Assembly: GCA_002705575.1 (NCBI GenBank)
Contig: PAHI01000015.1
Location: 1 to 10,801, forward strand
Source: Fidelibacterota bacterium
GTDB lineage: Bacteria; Marinisomatota; Marinisomatia; SCGC-AAA003-L08; GCA-002719095
Reading direction: 5' to 3'
DNA: 10,801 bases
Positions within the stretch are counted from its first letter, which is position 1. Every line of letters begins with the position of its first letter. The notes under the pieces were generated by a model, which did not search any database, was not told the DNA's origin, and was given only the letters and a program-made list of their open reading frames with translations. A program made the position numbers and the translations under genes. Below, in pieces: positions 1 to 7,177 of the stretch.

Positions 1-32
1 AATAAAAAATTCTTAAAATTTGACAAGTTCAT
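1..32 (-). CDS. 5' end of an unidentified gene (partial, runs off the window)
   Basis: An ATG at 32-30 opens a frame that stays open to the window edge, giving about 10 residues that begin MNLSNFKNFL. The start is well supported although the fragment is tiny: a strong Shine-Dalgarno AAGGAG lies at 46-41 with an 8-nt spacer, and the ATG follows the stop of the upstream barrel gene by only 16 nt. It therefore looks like the next gene of the same operon. Too little is visible to suggest a product. Confidence 0.55.
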   Translation of the reverse strand, partial: MNLSNFKNFL

Positions 33-40
33 AATTATTA

Positions 41-46
41 CTCCTT
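41..46 (-). promoter_or_regulatory. Strong Shine-Dalgarno for the partial gene at 32-1
   Basis: On the minus strand the hexamer AAGGAG sits 8 nt upstream of the ATG at 32-30, directly after the stop codon of the preceding gene. It is one of the best matches to the anti-SD sequence in this window and is the main reason to call a gene start here. Confidence 0.6.
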
Positions 47-48
47 TT

Positions 49-987
49 TTATTTATTTTGCAAAAAATATGTTATAGAAAATTGATGAGATTCATTTAAT
101 TCTAAATGACTTAAATAGGTGTAACCAAACAAAAAGTCTGAGAATTTTAGATCAAACCCTAAAGAAGAAAAGTAATGATTAACTCCACCTAAAAAACTTA
201 TTGAATAATTAATTGGGTGTTCAAAACCAAAACTATATAAATCTGATATTTTAGATGACTTTAAATAGTCTTGATTAATATATAATTCATCTACTTGAAA
301 AAAGATTTTTGTTTTATATAAATCAAATTTAGCAGATAATAACACATATGGATAAAAGCGCTCAACTTCATTTGTATTCCACTTCCTATAAGATGCTAGA
401 TTTTTAATAACACATTGTAAATAATAATTATTTAGTGTCTTAGCATAAATTAAATCAAGATTGATTGAATCTGATGTGTAATTATTTAGTTTAAATAATG
501 AAAAATTGAGATTAATTCCAAAATCTCCAAATTTATTTCTAAATGGAATTAAAAATTGTACAGACAAATCTCTTTGAGTAAATTGATCTATCAAGTCATA
601 ATTTATACTAGAAAGAATCGGCTCATTAAACAAATATGAATCCCATGCATTAGCTGTAAACGGAATGTCATCAATTTTCCTATCCATTATACCAATCCTA
701 AGTAAATCAAATTTATTTCCAAAAAAAACAATATCAGGGATTCTGAAAGAATAGAAGAAATTATTGTAATCAATAATATTTCCATACATTGAAGAATTGT
801 ATAATTGTACAGAAGATTCATTTTTAGAAGATTTTATCAACTCCAAATAATCTAAATAAAATCCTCCTATTGCTGACGACTTTGATGATTGATTTACAGA
901 CCATGGATTATTCTTATGAAAATACCATGATTCTGAACAACAAATTGAAAAACAAACTGTTATTATAAAAATGATCAACATTTTCAA
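49..987 (-). CDS. Secreted, probable outer-membrane beta-barrel protein (PorV/PorQ-like?)
   Basis: This protein of about 312 residues has a hydrophobic N-terminal segment (roughly residues 3-18, ending near CCSES) that looks like a signal peptide. The rest is rich in Tyr, Phe, Asn and Ser with alternating hydrophobic and polar stretches. It ends in a strand-like HQFSITYFLQNK, as outer-membrane barrels often do. The size and pattern resemble the PorV/PorQ-type barrels of the FCB group, but I recognise no diagnostic motif, so the family is inference. The start is uncertain. TTG at 987 gives MKML with a Lys suited to a signal-peptide n-region, and AAAGG lies 4 nt upstream. ATG at 981 gives no positive charge and a 10-nt spacer. 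There is no convincing lipobox. The gene lies 54 nt after mutS, the widest gap in the window, and 16 nt before the next start. Confidence 0.6.
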   Translation of the reverse strand: MKMLIIFIITVCFSICCSESWYFHKNNPWSVNQSSKSSAIGGFYLDYLELIKSSKNESSVQLYNSSMYGNIIDYNNFFYSFRIPDIVFFGNKFDLLRIGIMDRKIDDIPFTANAWDSYLFNEPILSSINYDLIDQFTQRDLSVQFLIPFRNKFGDFGINLNFSLFKLNNYTSDSINLDLIYAKTLNNYYLQCVIKNLASYRKWNTNEVERFYPYVLLSAKFDLYKTKIFFQVDELYINQDYLKSSKISDLYSFGFEHPINYSISFLGGVNHYFSSLGFDLKFSDFLFGYTYLSHLELNESHQFSITYFLQNK

Positions 988-1031
988 ACAACCTTTACAA
1001 GTTTTATTAAAAACACCATAAAATAACCATT

Positions 1032-1037
1032 ATTATA
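1032..1037 (-). promoter_or_regulatory. Possible -10 box upstream of the barrel gene
   Basis: In the 54-nt gap between mutS and the barrel gene the minus strand reads a perfect TATAAT at 1037-1032. No good -35 element is present at the usual 16-18 nt distance. A 12-bp perfect palindrome (TAAGTATACTTA, 1043-1054) lies just upstream and overlaps the mutS stop. In DNA this AT-rich a TATAAT can easily occur by chance, so this is only a candidate for a separate promoter for the barrel gene. Confidence 0.2.
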
Positions 1038-1041
1038 CACT

Positions 1042-3618
1042 TTAAGTATACTTATCCTTTATCTTTTTAAGCTGTAAAAGTGCCTCTAATGGAGTCATAC
1101 CATCTATATCTAAATTTGCAAGCTCTTTAATTATTCTAGATTTTTTTTTATTATCGAAAGTTAATTCAAGCTGATTAATATCTTCAGTATCTAAATTTGT
1201 TTTTTTATCTGTTATAAGTCTTTGAAGAATTATATGTGCTCTATTAATAACTCTTTTTGGTAATCCTGCCATTTTAGCAACATGGACTCCATAACTTTGA
1301 CTTGCTCCTCCTTTAACGACTTTTCTTAAGAATACCAACTCTCCGCTATCCTCTAAAACCTCTACATTTAAATTAAAAGCTCTATCTAATTCATCGGCAA
1401 GCCCTACTAACTCATGATAGTGTGTGGCAAATAATGTCAAAGGATTTGTTTGACCATTGTGCAAATACTCAATTACTGACCATGCAATAGCAAGACCATC
1501 GTATGTAGATGTACCTCTACCAATCTCATCCAATATAATTAAACTACTACTTGTTGAATTATTTAATATATTTGCAGTCTCATTCATCTCAACTAAAAAA
1601 GTAGATTCTCCTTCAGCTAAATTATCATTAGCACCTACTCTTGTATAAACCTTATCTACAATAGGTAAAGTTGCTGTACTCGCTGGCACATAACTTCCTA
1701 TCTGCGCAATAATAGAGGTAAGTGCGACTTGCCTTAAGAAAGTACTTTTACCTGCCATGTTAGGTCCTGTTATTACTGAAATCTGCTTATTGTAAACATT
1801 CATATCTACATCATTTGGAATAAATTCCTCATCTATGGGAATTAATTGCTCAACTACAGGGTGCCTAGAATCTTTAATGGAAAATTCTATTTTTTTACCA
1901 ATCTTAGGTTTACAATAGTTATACTTTAAAGCAATGTCAGCTAAACTCAGAGCTACATCTATTTTTGAAAGATAACGAGCATTTTTGAGTAAATCTTTTG
2001 AATATTTTTTAATATAATTTTTTAATTCATCAAATATTGATTCCTCTATATTTGAAAGTTTATCATTAGATAAAAGAATCGTACTTTCAAAGTCTTTCAA
2101 TTCTTTTGTAAAATATCTTTCAGCATTAACTAATGTTTGTTTTCTGATAAAATATTCTGGAACTTTATCAACATGAACTTTTGTAACCTCAATATAGTAT
2201 CCAAAAACTTTATTATACTTAATTTTTAAAGATGGAATATTATTTTTCTTTTGTTCTTTTATCTGAAGGTCTATTAACCATTGTTTAGAGTTTAATACAA
2301 TTTCTCTAATATTATCTAATTCTTTAGAATAACCCGATTTTATATAACCCCCATTTGATATATTAACAGTACACTCAGGATCAATCATTGAATCAATTTT
2401 CTTAACTATTCTATTTGTGTTTATAAATTGACTTTTAAGTTTAAATAAAAAAGGATGGGATTTTTTTATAGCTTTTTTTAATCCATCTATATTTTGCAAA
2501 GATAACTTAAGATTAATCAAGTCGCGTGGATTAGTTTTATTAGAAGAAACTCTTGAAATTATTCTTTCTATATCAAAGGTTTCTTTTAATAAATTAGAAA
2601 TAACATCTTTCAGGCTAAAATCATTAACAAGCTCACTGACTCTACTTTGTCTTATTTGTATCCTTTTTAAATCTAACAAAGGTCTTTTTAAATAATTTTT
2701 TAACATCCTACTTCCAGATGAAGTTCTTGTTTTATCGATAACATTAATTAATGTAGAATTTTTACCTGATTTAGACGCAGATTCAAACAATTCAAGATTC
2801 TGTACTGTAAAAGAGTCCAGATGCATAAAATCATTAGTGTCATGATATTTGAAACTTTGAATATGTGATAATGAATTTTTAAAATTATCTTCAATATATT
2901 GAATACATGCACCAACAGAAATTAAAGCAGAGAATCTTTTATGAAGCCCAAAACTTTTTAAATTTTTCACTTTAAATTGTTCTTTTATTTTATTAGAAGC
3001 AACATCACAATCTGCAATCCAATTTTGATAGGTAGATACAATATAAGAAGTATTTTTAAACAAATCTACGTAATCATTATATTGTTTTTCACCAATAATA
3101 ATTTCTCGCACATTATATGTTTTAATAAGATCTAGTCCCTTTGATACGCTCCACTCACCTCCGAAAAAAATTCCTGTTGAATAATCCATAAAACTTAATC
3201 CCATGACATCATCTTTAATAAAGACGCTACCAAGATAATTACTGTCATTATGAGTCAAATAGTTTTCAGATATCGCTGTTCCAGGAGATAGAACTTCAAC
3301 AACTTCTCTTTTAACAATGCCTTTAGTTTTTTTTGCATCTTCTACCTGCTCGCAAATTGCAACCCTATAACCTGCGTTTAATAATTTATACACATATTGA
3401 TTGATAGCATGATATGGAAAGCCTGCCAAAGGCACAGATGAAGCTCCTCCATTTGCTCTTTTTGTTAAAGTTATACCTAGAATATCAGAAGCTACTTGAG
3501 CATCCCTTTCAAAAGTTTCATAAAAGTCTCCCATCCTAAACAATAAAATTGCTCCTGGGTAATTATTCTTAATACTCCAATACTGTTTCATGGCAGGGGT
3601 TTTTTTTGAAGCAATCAA
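1042..3618 (-). CDS. mutS: DNA mismatch repair protein MutS
   Basis: MutS recognises mispaired or looped bases and, as an ATPase clamp, recruits MutL in mismatch repair. From the preferred start the protein has 858 residues (E. coli 853). Visible in order are the N-terminal TPAMKQY and the mismatch-reading Phe-X-Glu in GDFYETF (F32, E34), connector and clamp regions, Walker A GPNMAGKST (618-626), Walker B with DE at 697-698 followed by IGRGTSTYDG, the FATHYHEL motif, and a C-terminal helix region with TPLEALLQLKKIK. The start is TTG at 3618: AGGA lies 7 nt upstream (3629-3626), and the start overlaps the selB stop as TTGA, a 4-nt coupling overlap. A TTG at 3633 adds five residues and has a weaker GGA upstream. 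The first ATG (3591) would begin inside the conserved TPAMKQY block and is less likely. The stop is TAA. Full-length and apparently functional. Confidence 0.97.
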   Translation of the reverse strand: MIASKKTPAMKQYWSIKNNYPGAILLFRMGDFYETFERDAQVASDILGITLTKRANGGASSVPLAGFPYHAINQYVYKLLNAGYRVAICEQVEDAKKTKGIVKREVVEVLSPGTAISENYLTHNDSNYLGSVFIKDDVMGLSFMDYSTGIFFGGEWSVSKGLDLIKTYNVREIIIGEKQYNDYVDLFKNTSYIVSTYQNWIADCDVASNKIKEQFKVKNLKSFGLHKRFSALISVGACIQYIEDNFKNSLSHIQSFKYHDTNDFMHLDSFTVQNLELFESASKSGKNSTLINVIDKTRTSSGSRMLKNYLKRPLLDLKRIQIRQSRVSELVNDFSLKDVISNLLKETFDIERIISRVSSNKTNPRDLINLKLSLQNIDGLKKAIKKSHPFLFKLKSQFINTNRIVKKIDSMIDPECTVNISNGGYIKSGYSKELDNIREIVLNSKQWLIDLQIKEQKKNNIPSLKIKYNKVFGYYIEVTKVHVDKVPEYFIRKQTLVNAERYFTKELKDFESTILLSNDKLSNIEESIFDELKNYIKKYSKDLLKNARYLSKIDVALSLADIALKYNYCKPKIGKKIEFSIKDSRHPVVEQLIPIDEEFIPNDVDMNVYNKQISVITGPNMAGKSTFLRQVALTSIIAQIGSYVPASTATLPIVDKVYTRVGANDNLAEGESTFLVEMNETANILNNSTSSSLIILDEIGRGTSTYDGLAIAWSVIEYLHNGQTNPLTLFATHYHELVGLADELDRAFNLNVEVLEDSGELVFLRKVVKGGASQSYGVHVAKMAGLPKRVINRAHIILQRLITDKKTNLDTEDINQLELTFDNKKKSRIIKELANLDIDGMTPLEALLQLKKIKDKYT

Positions 3619-5492
3619 ACCAGTTTCCTGCAATTTTCCAATCTATAAGTAATCTTCTTTTTATCGAAATATTCAAGCAAAGGGACAGCATACTTCCTTG
3701 AAGTTTTTGCAATATTTTTGAAATCCGATATACTCAACTTGTCATTTTTTAAAAAATGAAGCTTCACACTTTTAACTAATCTATCAAAATTATCTGAGGT
3801 AAATAAAAGTTCTTCGTTTATTCGAATAATTCTTTGATCTTTTTCAGCAACCATAATAAGAGTTTTAACCTTATCTGAGCTAATTTTTAAATTATTAGCA
3901 ATCTCAATATAGTTTTGAGAACAAAAACCTTGCTTATCTAATAAATCTATTATTTTATCTTGAACAGTACTCTCATCATCAGATAATTTCACCTTAAATC
4001 CTAATAAAGCAATAAGCTCCTTTTTTTGTTCTATTTTAGACTCTTTAACTAATTCATGAATGCAAAAATCAAAAAAACCCTCATTAGACTTTATTCTTTG
4101 ATATAATTCTTTTTTAAGAAATCCAGATCTATATGGGCTTTCAATATGAAGAGTATTAATTTCCTTTAAAATCTTTTCAAAAAAGGTGTTAATCTGATTA
4201 TTAGTAACAATCCACTTATCATTTGAAAAACCAACAATTCTATAATTACCTTTAACATCTAAATACTTTATAATTTTATCAAATGACATTCCAAATCTTA
4301 CCATAATTTCATGTTTGCAAAATGGAAATAATTCTTGACTTTCAACAATAAAACTAATCTTATCTTCAATAGTTTGATTATCAACTAATCTTTTTGCATA
4401 TTGCCTTATATCTTTCCATTTACCTATACAATTGATATCTTGAACATTACCTCCTCCAACTGTTTTCATTGGAGAGTATGCTCTTACAAGAAATTGATCA
4501 TTAAAAGAAGTGACAACCGATTTCTCTAATTTAATCAAACATATTCCATTTTCTTTAGAACTAACTGTTTTCTTATCACATATACTGATTCTACCAATTA
4601 CTTCGCTAGCGCCAATGTGAAATCTAAGTCTTTGATTTTGTTTTAAAACAACATTATTTAAAACTTTAATACTCGCAATAAATTTCCTGATTTCACCAAA
4701 AGCTTCTATATTTGATAAATGAGAACCTCTTGAAACATCCTGTTTTTCAACCCCATGTAAATTTAAAGCAGCCCTGTCTCCAATCTTAACAACCTCAACT
4801 TTATTATAATGAGTTTCTGCAGATCTTAATCTCGCTATTTTATTAACAGGAAGTACATTAATTGAATCTTTAATCTTGACGCTACCTGATAAAACTGTTC
4901 CGGTTACAACAGTTCCAAAGCCCGATTGAGAAAAAACTCTATCAACATACATTCTAAACAAACCTCTTTTATTACGTTTATGTTTTATTTCTAAATAAGA
5001 CTTATTTAAAAGAAATTTTTTTAATTCACTGATACCAATATTCTTTAATGCTGACACCTCAAAAATAGGCTGTTTTTCTAGAAAAGAACCTTCCACCAAA
5101 TCTTGAATATCAGACTTAACCAAATCAAGCCAATCATCGCTAACTAAATCAACTTTATTTATAACAATTACACCTTTATTTACATTTAAAATCTTTAATA
5201 TCTCAAAATGCTCTTTAGTTTGAGGCATAACTCCATCATCTGCTGCAATCACAAGTATCGCAAAATCAACAAAAGTAACTCCTGTGACCATATTTTTAAT
5301 AAATTTCTCATGACCAGGAACATCTACGATAGTAATATCATCTGACAAATGAGCAAAACCTATATCAATAGTCATTCCTCTTTCTTTCTCTTGAGATAAT
5401 ATATCTGTATCTATATCTGTAAGAGATTTAACAACAGACGTCTTTCCGTGATCAATATGCCCAGACATACCAACTATAATTTGATTTTTCAT
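3615..5492 (-). CDS. selB: Selenocysteine-specific translation elongation factor SelB
   Basis: SelB is the EF-Tu-like GTPase that carries Sec-tRNA to the ribosome at UGA codons marked by a SECIS hairpin. It has 625 residues (E. coli 614). The GTPase domain shows G1 GHIDHGKT (11-18), the switch region EKERGMTIDIGF (35-46), G3 DVPGH (57-61) and G4 NKVD (112-115). Beta-barrel domains II and III follow, to about residue 355, with RMYVDRVFSQSGFGTVVTGT. The C-terminal third is the winged-helix array that binds SECIS RNA, ending in the typical SRKYAVPLLEYFD (598-610). EKERGMTIDIGF and the winged helices separate it from EF-Tu, and the length and layout from IF-2. The ATG at 5492 overlaps the selA stop as ATGA (4 nt), implying coupled translation. 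The gene ends in TGA overlapping the mutS start. No truncation is visible. Confidence 0.97.
   Translation of the reverse strand: MKNQIIVGMSGHIDHGKTSVVKSLTDIDTDILSQEKERGMTIDIGFAHLSDDITIVDVPGHEKFIKNMVTGVTFVDFAILVIAADDGVMPQTKEHFEILKILNVNKGVIVINKVDLVSDDWLDLVKSDIQDLVEGSFLEKQPIFEVSALKNIGISELKKFLLNKSYLEIKHKRNKRGLFRMYVDRVFSQSGFGTVVTGTVLSGSVKIKDSINVLPVNKIARLRSAETHYNKVEVVKIGDRAALNLHGVEKQDVSRGSHLSNIEAFGEIRKFIASIKVLNNVVLKQNQRLRFHIGASEVIGRISICDKKTVSSKENGICLIKLEKSVVTSFNDQFLVRAYSPMKTVGGGNVQDINCIGKWKDIRQYAKRLVDNQTIEDKISFIVESQELFPFCKHEIMVRFGMSFDKIIKYLDVKGNYRIVGFSNDKWIVTNNQINTFFEKILKEINTLHIESPYRSGFLKKELYQRIKSNEGFFDFCIHELVKESKIEQKKELIALLGFKVKLSDDESTVQDKIIDLLDKQGFCSQNYIEIANNLKISSDKVKTLIMVAEKDQRIIRINEELLFTSDNFDRLVKSVKLHFLKNDKLSISDFKNIAKTSRKYAVPLLEYFDKKKITYRLENCRKLV
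3626..3629 (-). promoter_or_regulatory. Shine-Dalgarno that decides the mutS TTG start
   Basis: The minus strand reads AGGA at 3629-3626, 7 nt before the TTG at 3618-3616. It lies inside the last codons of selB. Good spacing and the TTGA start/stop overlap make this TTG a better start than the TTG at 3633 or the ATG at 3591. Confidence 0.5.
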
Positions 5493-6892
5493 TTTAGCAC
5501 TTCAGATATTATTTTTGATACATCTTTAATGCAATCTAATGGAATAGCTTTTAAGTCTATAACATATTGATTATTATTAATGTAGCCTATAATAGGAGTA
5601 GAAGCTAATCTGAATTTTTTAGACAATTTGTTTGGTTTTATGCTTTTTGAATTAAAAGCTATCCCAACACTTTGCAAAGAATTTATTGGCATAGATCCGC
5701 TTCCTGCTTCAACCATAGTATTAATAAGTCCTAAATTATATTTTTTTATAATATTTGGAGAAATTTTCATTAAAATTTTATGCCCCATATCATTTAAAGA
5801 ATCACGATTTCTGGTTAATAAGTGCAAGGATAAATTTTTATCACCAAACTCGCTTTCTGTTGTATATGTCCTTAAAGTACTCTCCAATAAAGAAAAAGTT
5901 AATTTATCTACTCTAAAAACTCGGTATAGTGGATTCTTTTTGATCATATCAATATACTTCTTTTTACCTGCTATAATGCCGCATTGAGGACCACCTAATA
6001 ATTTATCACCGCTAAACATAACTATATCTGCACCTTTATTTATATATTCTTTAATTGTAGATTCTGAAGGCATATTGAATTTTTTAAATACAGCCAAACA
6101 TCCACTTCCAGCATCAACAATTAAAGGAATTTTATTTTTTTTAGCGACTTTAGATAAATCAACAACTTGAATTTCATTTGTAAAACCAACAACTCTATAA
6201 TTACTTGTATGAGCATAAAGAATTGCGCCTGTATTTTTATTAATTGCATTTTGATAATCAATAGGATGAGTTTTATTTGTAGTGCCAACATCCTTAATTA
6301 TAGAGCCTGACTTCAACACAACTTCAGGAATCCTAAATGAGCCACCTATTTCAACCTGCTGACCACGGCTTATAATAGTTTCTTTATTATCACAAAATGT
6401 GTTTAAAGATAAAAGAACAGCTGCTGCACAGTTATTAACCACAATTGCACTTTGAGTACCCATTAAAGGATTTATAATATCCTGTATAGAAGTATTTCTA
6501 TCGCCCCTTAAATTATCTTCAACATTAAATTCAAGATTTGAATAAGGATAAATACGCTCAAAAGACTCCTCTACTATTTTTTTTGACAATGGAGCTCTAC
6601 CCAAACCTGTATGCAATACAATCCCTGTACCATTAATAATATTATTAAGATTGAAAGAAACAATTTTATTTAATTTTTCTCTAGTCCGATCTATAGATAT
6701 TTTTCTAATATTTTTTTCTATTATACCCGATTGAATATCTTTCCTGATTAAATTGAGAGTTTTACGAAGTATCTTTTTTATAATTTCTCTAGGATACTGA
6801 ATAGATTTTATATTTAAAATTCTATATAATTCATCAATAGATGGAACATCCTTAAGTAACGCCTTACAGGCGTTTGATTCTTTTTTGCTCAT
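5489..6892 (-). CDS. selA: L-seryl-tRNA(Sec) selenium transferase (selenocysteine synthase)
   Basis: SelA is a PLP enzyme of the aspartate-aminotransferase fold that converts Ser-tRNA(Sec) to Sec-tRNA(Sec) with selenophosphate, as a large ring-shaped oligomer. From the ATG at 6892 it has 467 residues (E. coli 463). Family blocks are clear: an N-terminal helical tRNA-contacting region (DVPSIDELY), INGTGIVLHTGLGRAPLS, RGQQVEIGGSFRIPEV, VGTTNKTH, HTSNYRVVGFT, and FSGDKLLGGPQ with the PLP-binding Lys at position 297 (E. coli K295). GSGSMPINSL follows near the C-terminus. A TTG at 6907, directly after the previous stop, would add five residues (MQSYI) and cannot be excluded, as neither start has a good Shine-Dalgarno. 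ATG matches the family's N-terminal length better. The TGA stop overlaps the selB ATG. Together with selB it shows that the organism decodes UGA as selenocysteine. Confidence 0.97.
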   Translation of the reverse strand: MSKKESNACKALLKDVPSIDELYRILNIKSIQYPREIIKKILRKTLNLIRKDIQSGIIEKNIRKISIDRTREKLNKIVSFNLNNIINGTGIVLHTGLGRAPLSKKIVEESFERIYPYSNLEFNVEDNLRGDRNTSIQDIINPLMGTQSAIVVNNCAAAVLLSLNTFCDNKETIISRGQQVEIGGSFRIPEVVLKSGSIIKDVGTTNKTHPIDYQNAINKNTGAILYAHTSNYRVVGFTNEIQVVDLSKVAKKNKIPLIVDAGSGCLAVFKKFNMPSESTIKEYINKGADIVMFSGDKLLGGPQCGIIAGKKKYIDMIKKNPLYRVFRVDKLTFSLLESTLRTYTTESEFGDKNLSLHLLTRNRDSLNDMGHKILMKISPNIIKKYNLGLINTMVEAGSGSMPINSLQSVGIAFNSKSIKPNKLSKKFRLASTPIIGYINNNQYVIDLKAIPLDCIKDVSKIISEVLK

Positions 6893-6907
6893 AATATAGC
6901 TTTGCAA

Positions 6908-7177
6908 CTAATCATTTAATTGCCTTTTATACTCAATTTTATCTACAAGAGTTGAAATTATTTTATCAGATTTAAAGCCATTTAACATAGTTATAACAAA
7001 AATAGGATATTCTTCTTCAGGCAAATAATCCTCAAAATCATCTAAAATAGTAGTATTATCTAAAATAAAATCTATATCATTGCCTTTATCTAGCGATTGC
7101 TTAAAAAAATCCTGTATTGATAATAAATATTGCTTTATATCATTTCTATTCATACTTCTTATATCTTTCTTTTCCAT
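6908..7177 (-). CDS. Uncharacterised acidic 89-residue protein between the HD-GYP gene and selA
   Basis: I do not recognise this protein. Its ATG at 7177-7175 overlaps the TAA of the HD-GYP gene by one base (TAATG), and it ends in TAG 15 nt before the selA ATG. It is therefore almost certainly translated in the same operon. The sequence looks soluble and mostly helical, with no signal peptide, membrane segment, cysteines or metal-binding pattern. A basic N-terminus (MEKKDIRSMNRND) is followed by an acidic middle (DDFEDYLPEEEY, about 46-57), a hydrophobic strand or helix (PIFVITMLNGF, 58-68) and a charged C-terminal helix. A weak AAGGG lies about 12 nt upstream; an internal ATG at residue 9 is an alternative start. 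The coupling argues for a real gene, perhaps a partner of the HD-GYP protein or a Sec-pathway accessory, but that is a guess from position only. Confidence 0.7.
   Translation of the reverse strand: MEKKDIRSMNRNDIKQYLLSIQDFFKQSLDKGNDIDFILDNTTILDDFEDYLPEEEYPIFVITMLNGFKSDKIISTLVDKIEYKRQLND

Noticed and set aside
930..987. Lipoprotein signal in the barrel-like protein
   Set aside because: The cysteines in VCFSICCSES lack a lipobox (no small residue before Cys and no Leu at -3), so a plain signal peptide is more likely.
1457..1648. Plus-strand open frame of 63 codons
   Set aside because: Antisense to the MutS ATPase motifs; no independent evidence of coding.
5489..5491. selA TGA as a selenocysteine codon
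   Set aside because: Read-through meets TAG after four sense codons, SelA already has full family length, and the TGA is explained by the ATGA overlap with selB.
5628..5987. Plus-strand open frame of 119 codons
   Set aside because: Antisense to conserved SelA codons; no family resemblance and no reason to prefer it over the clear selA frame.
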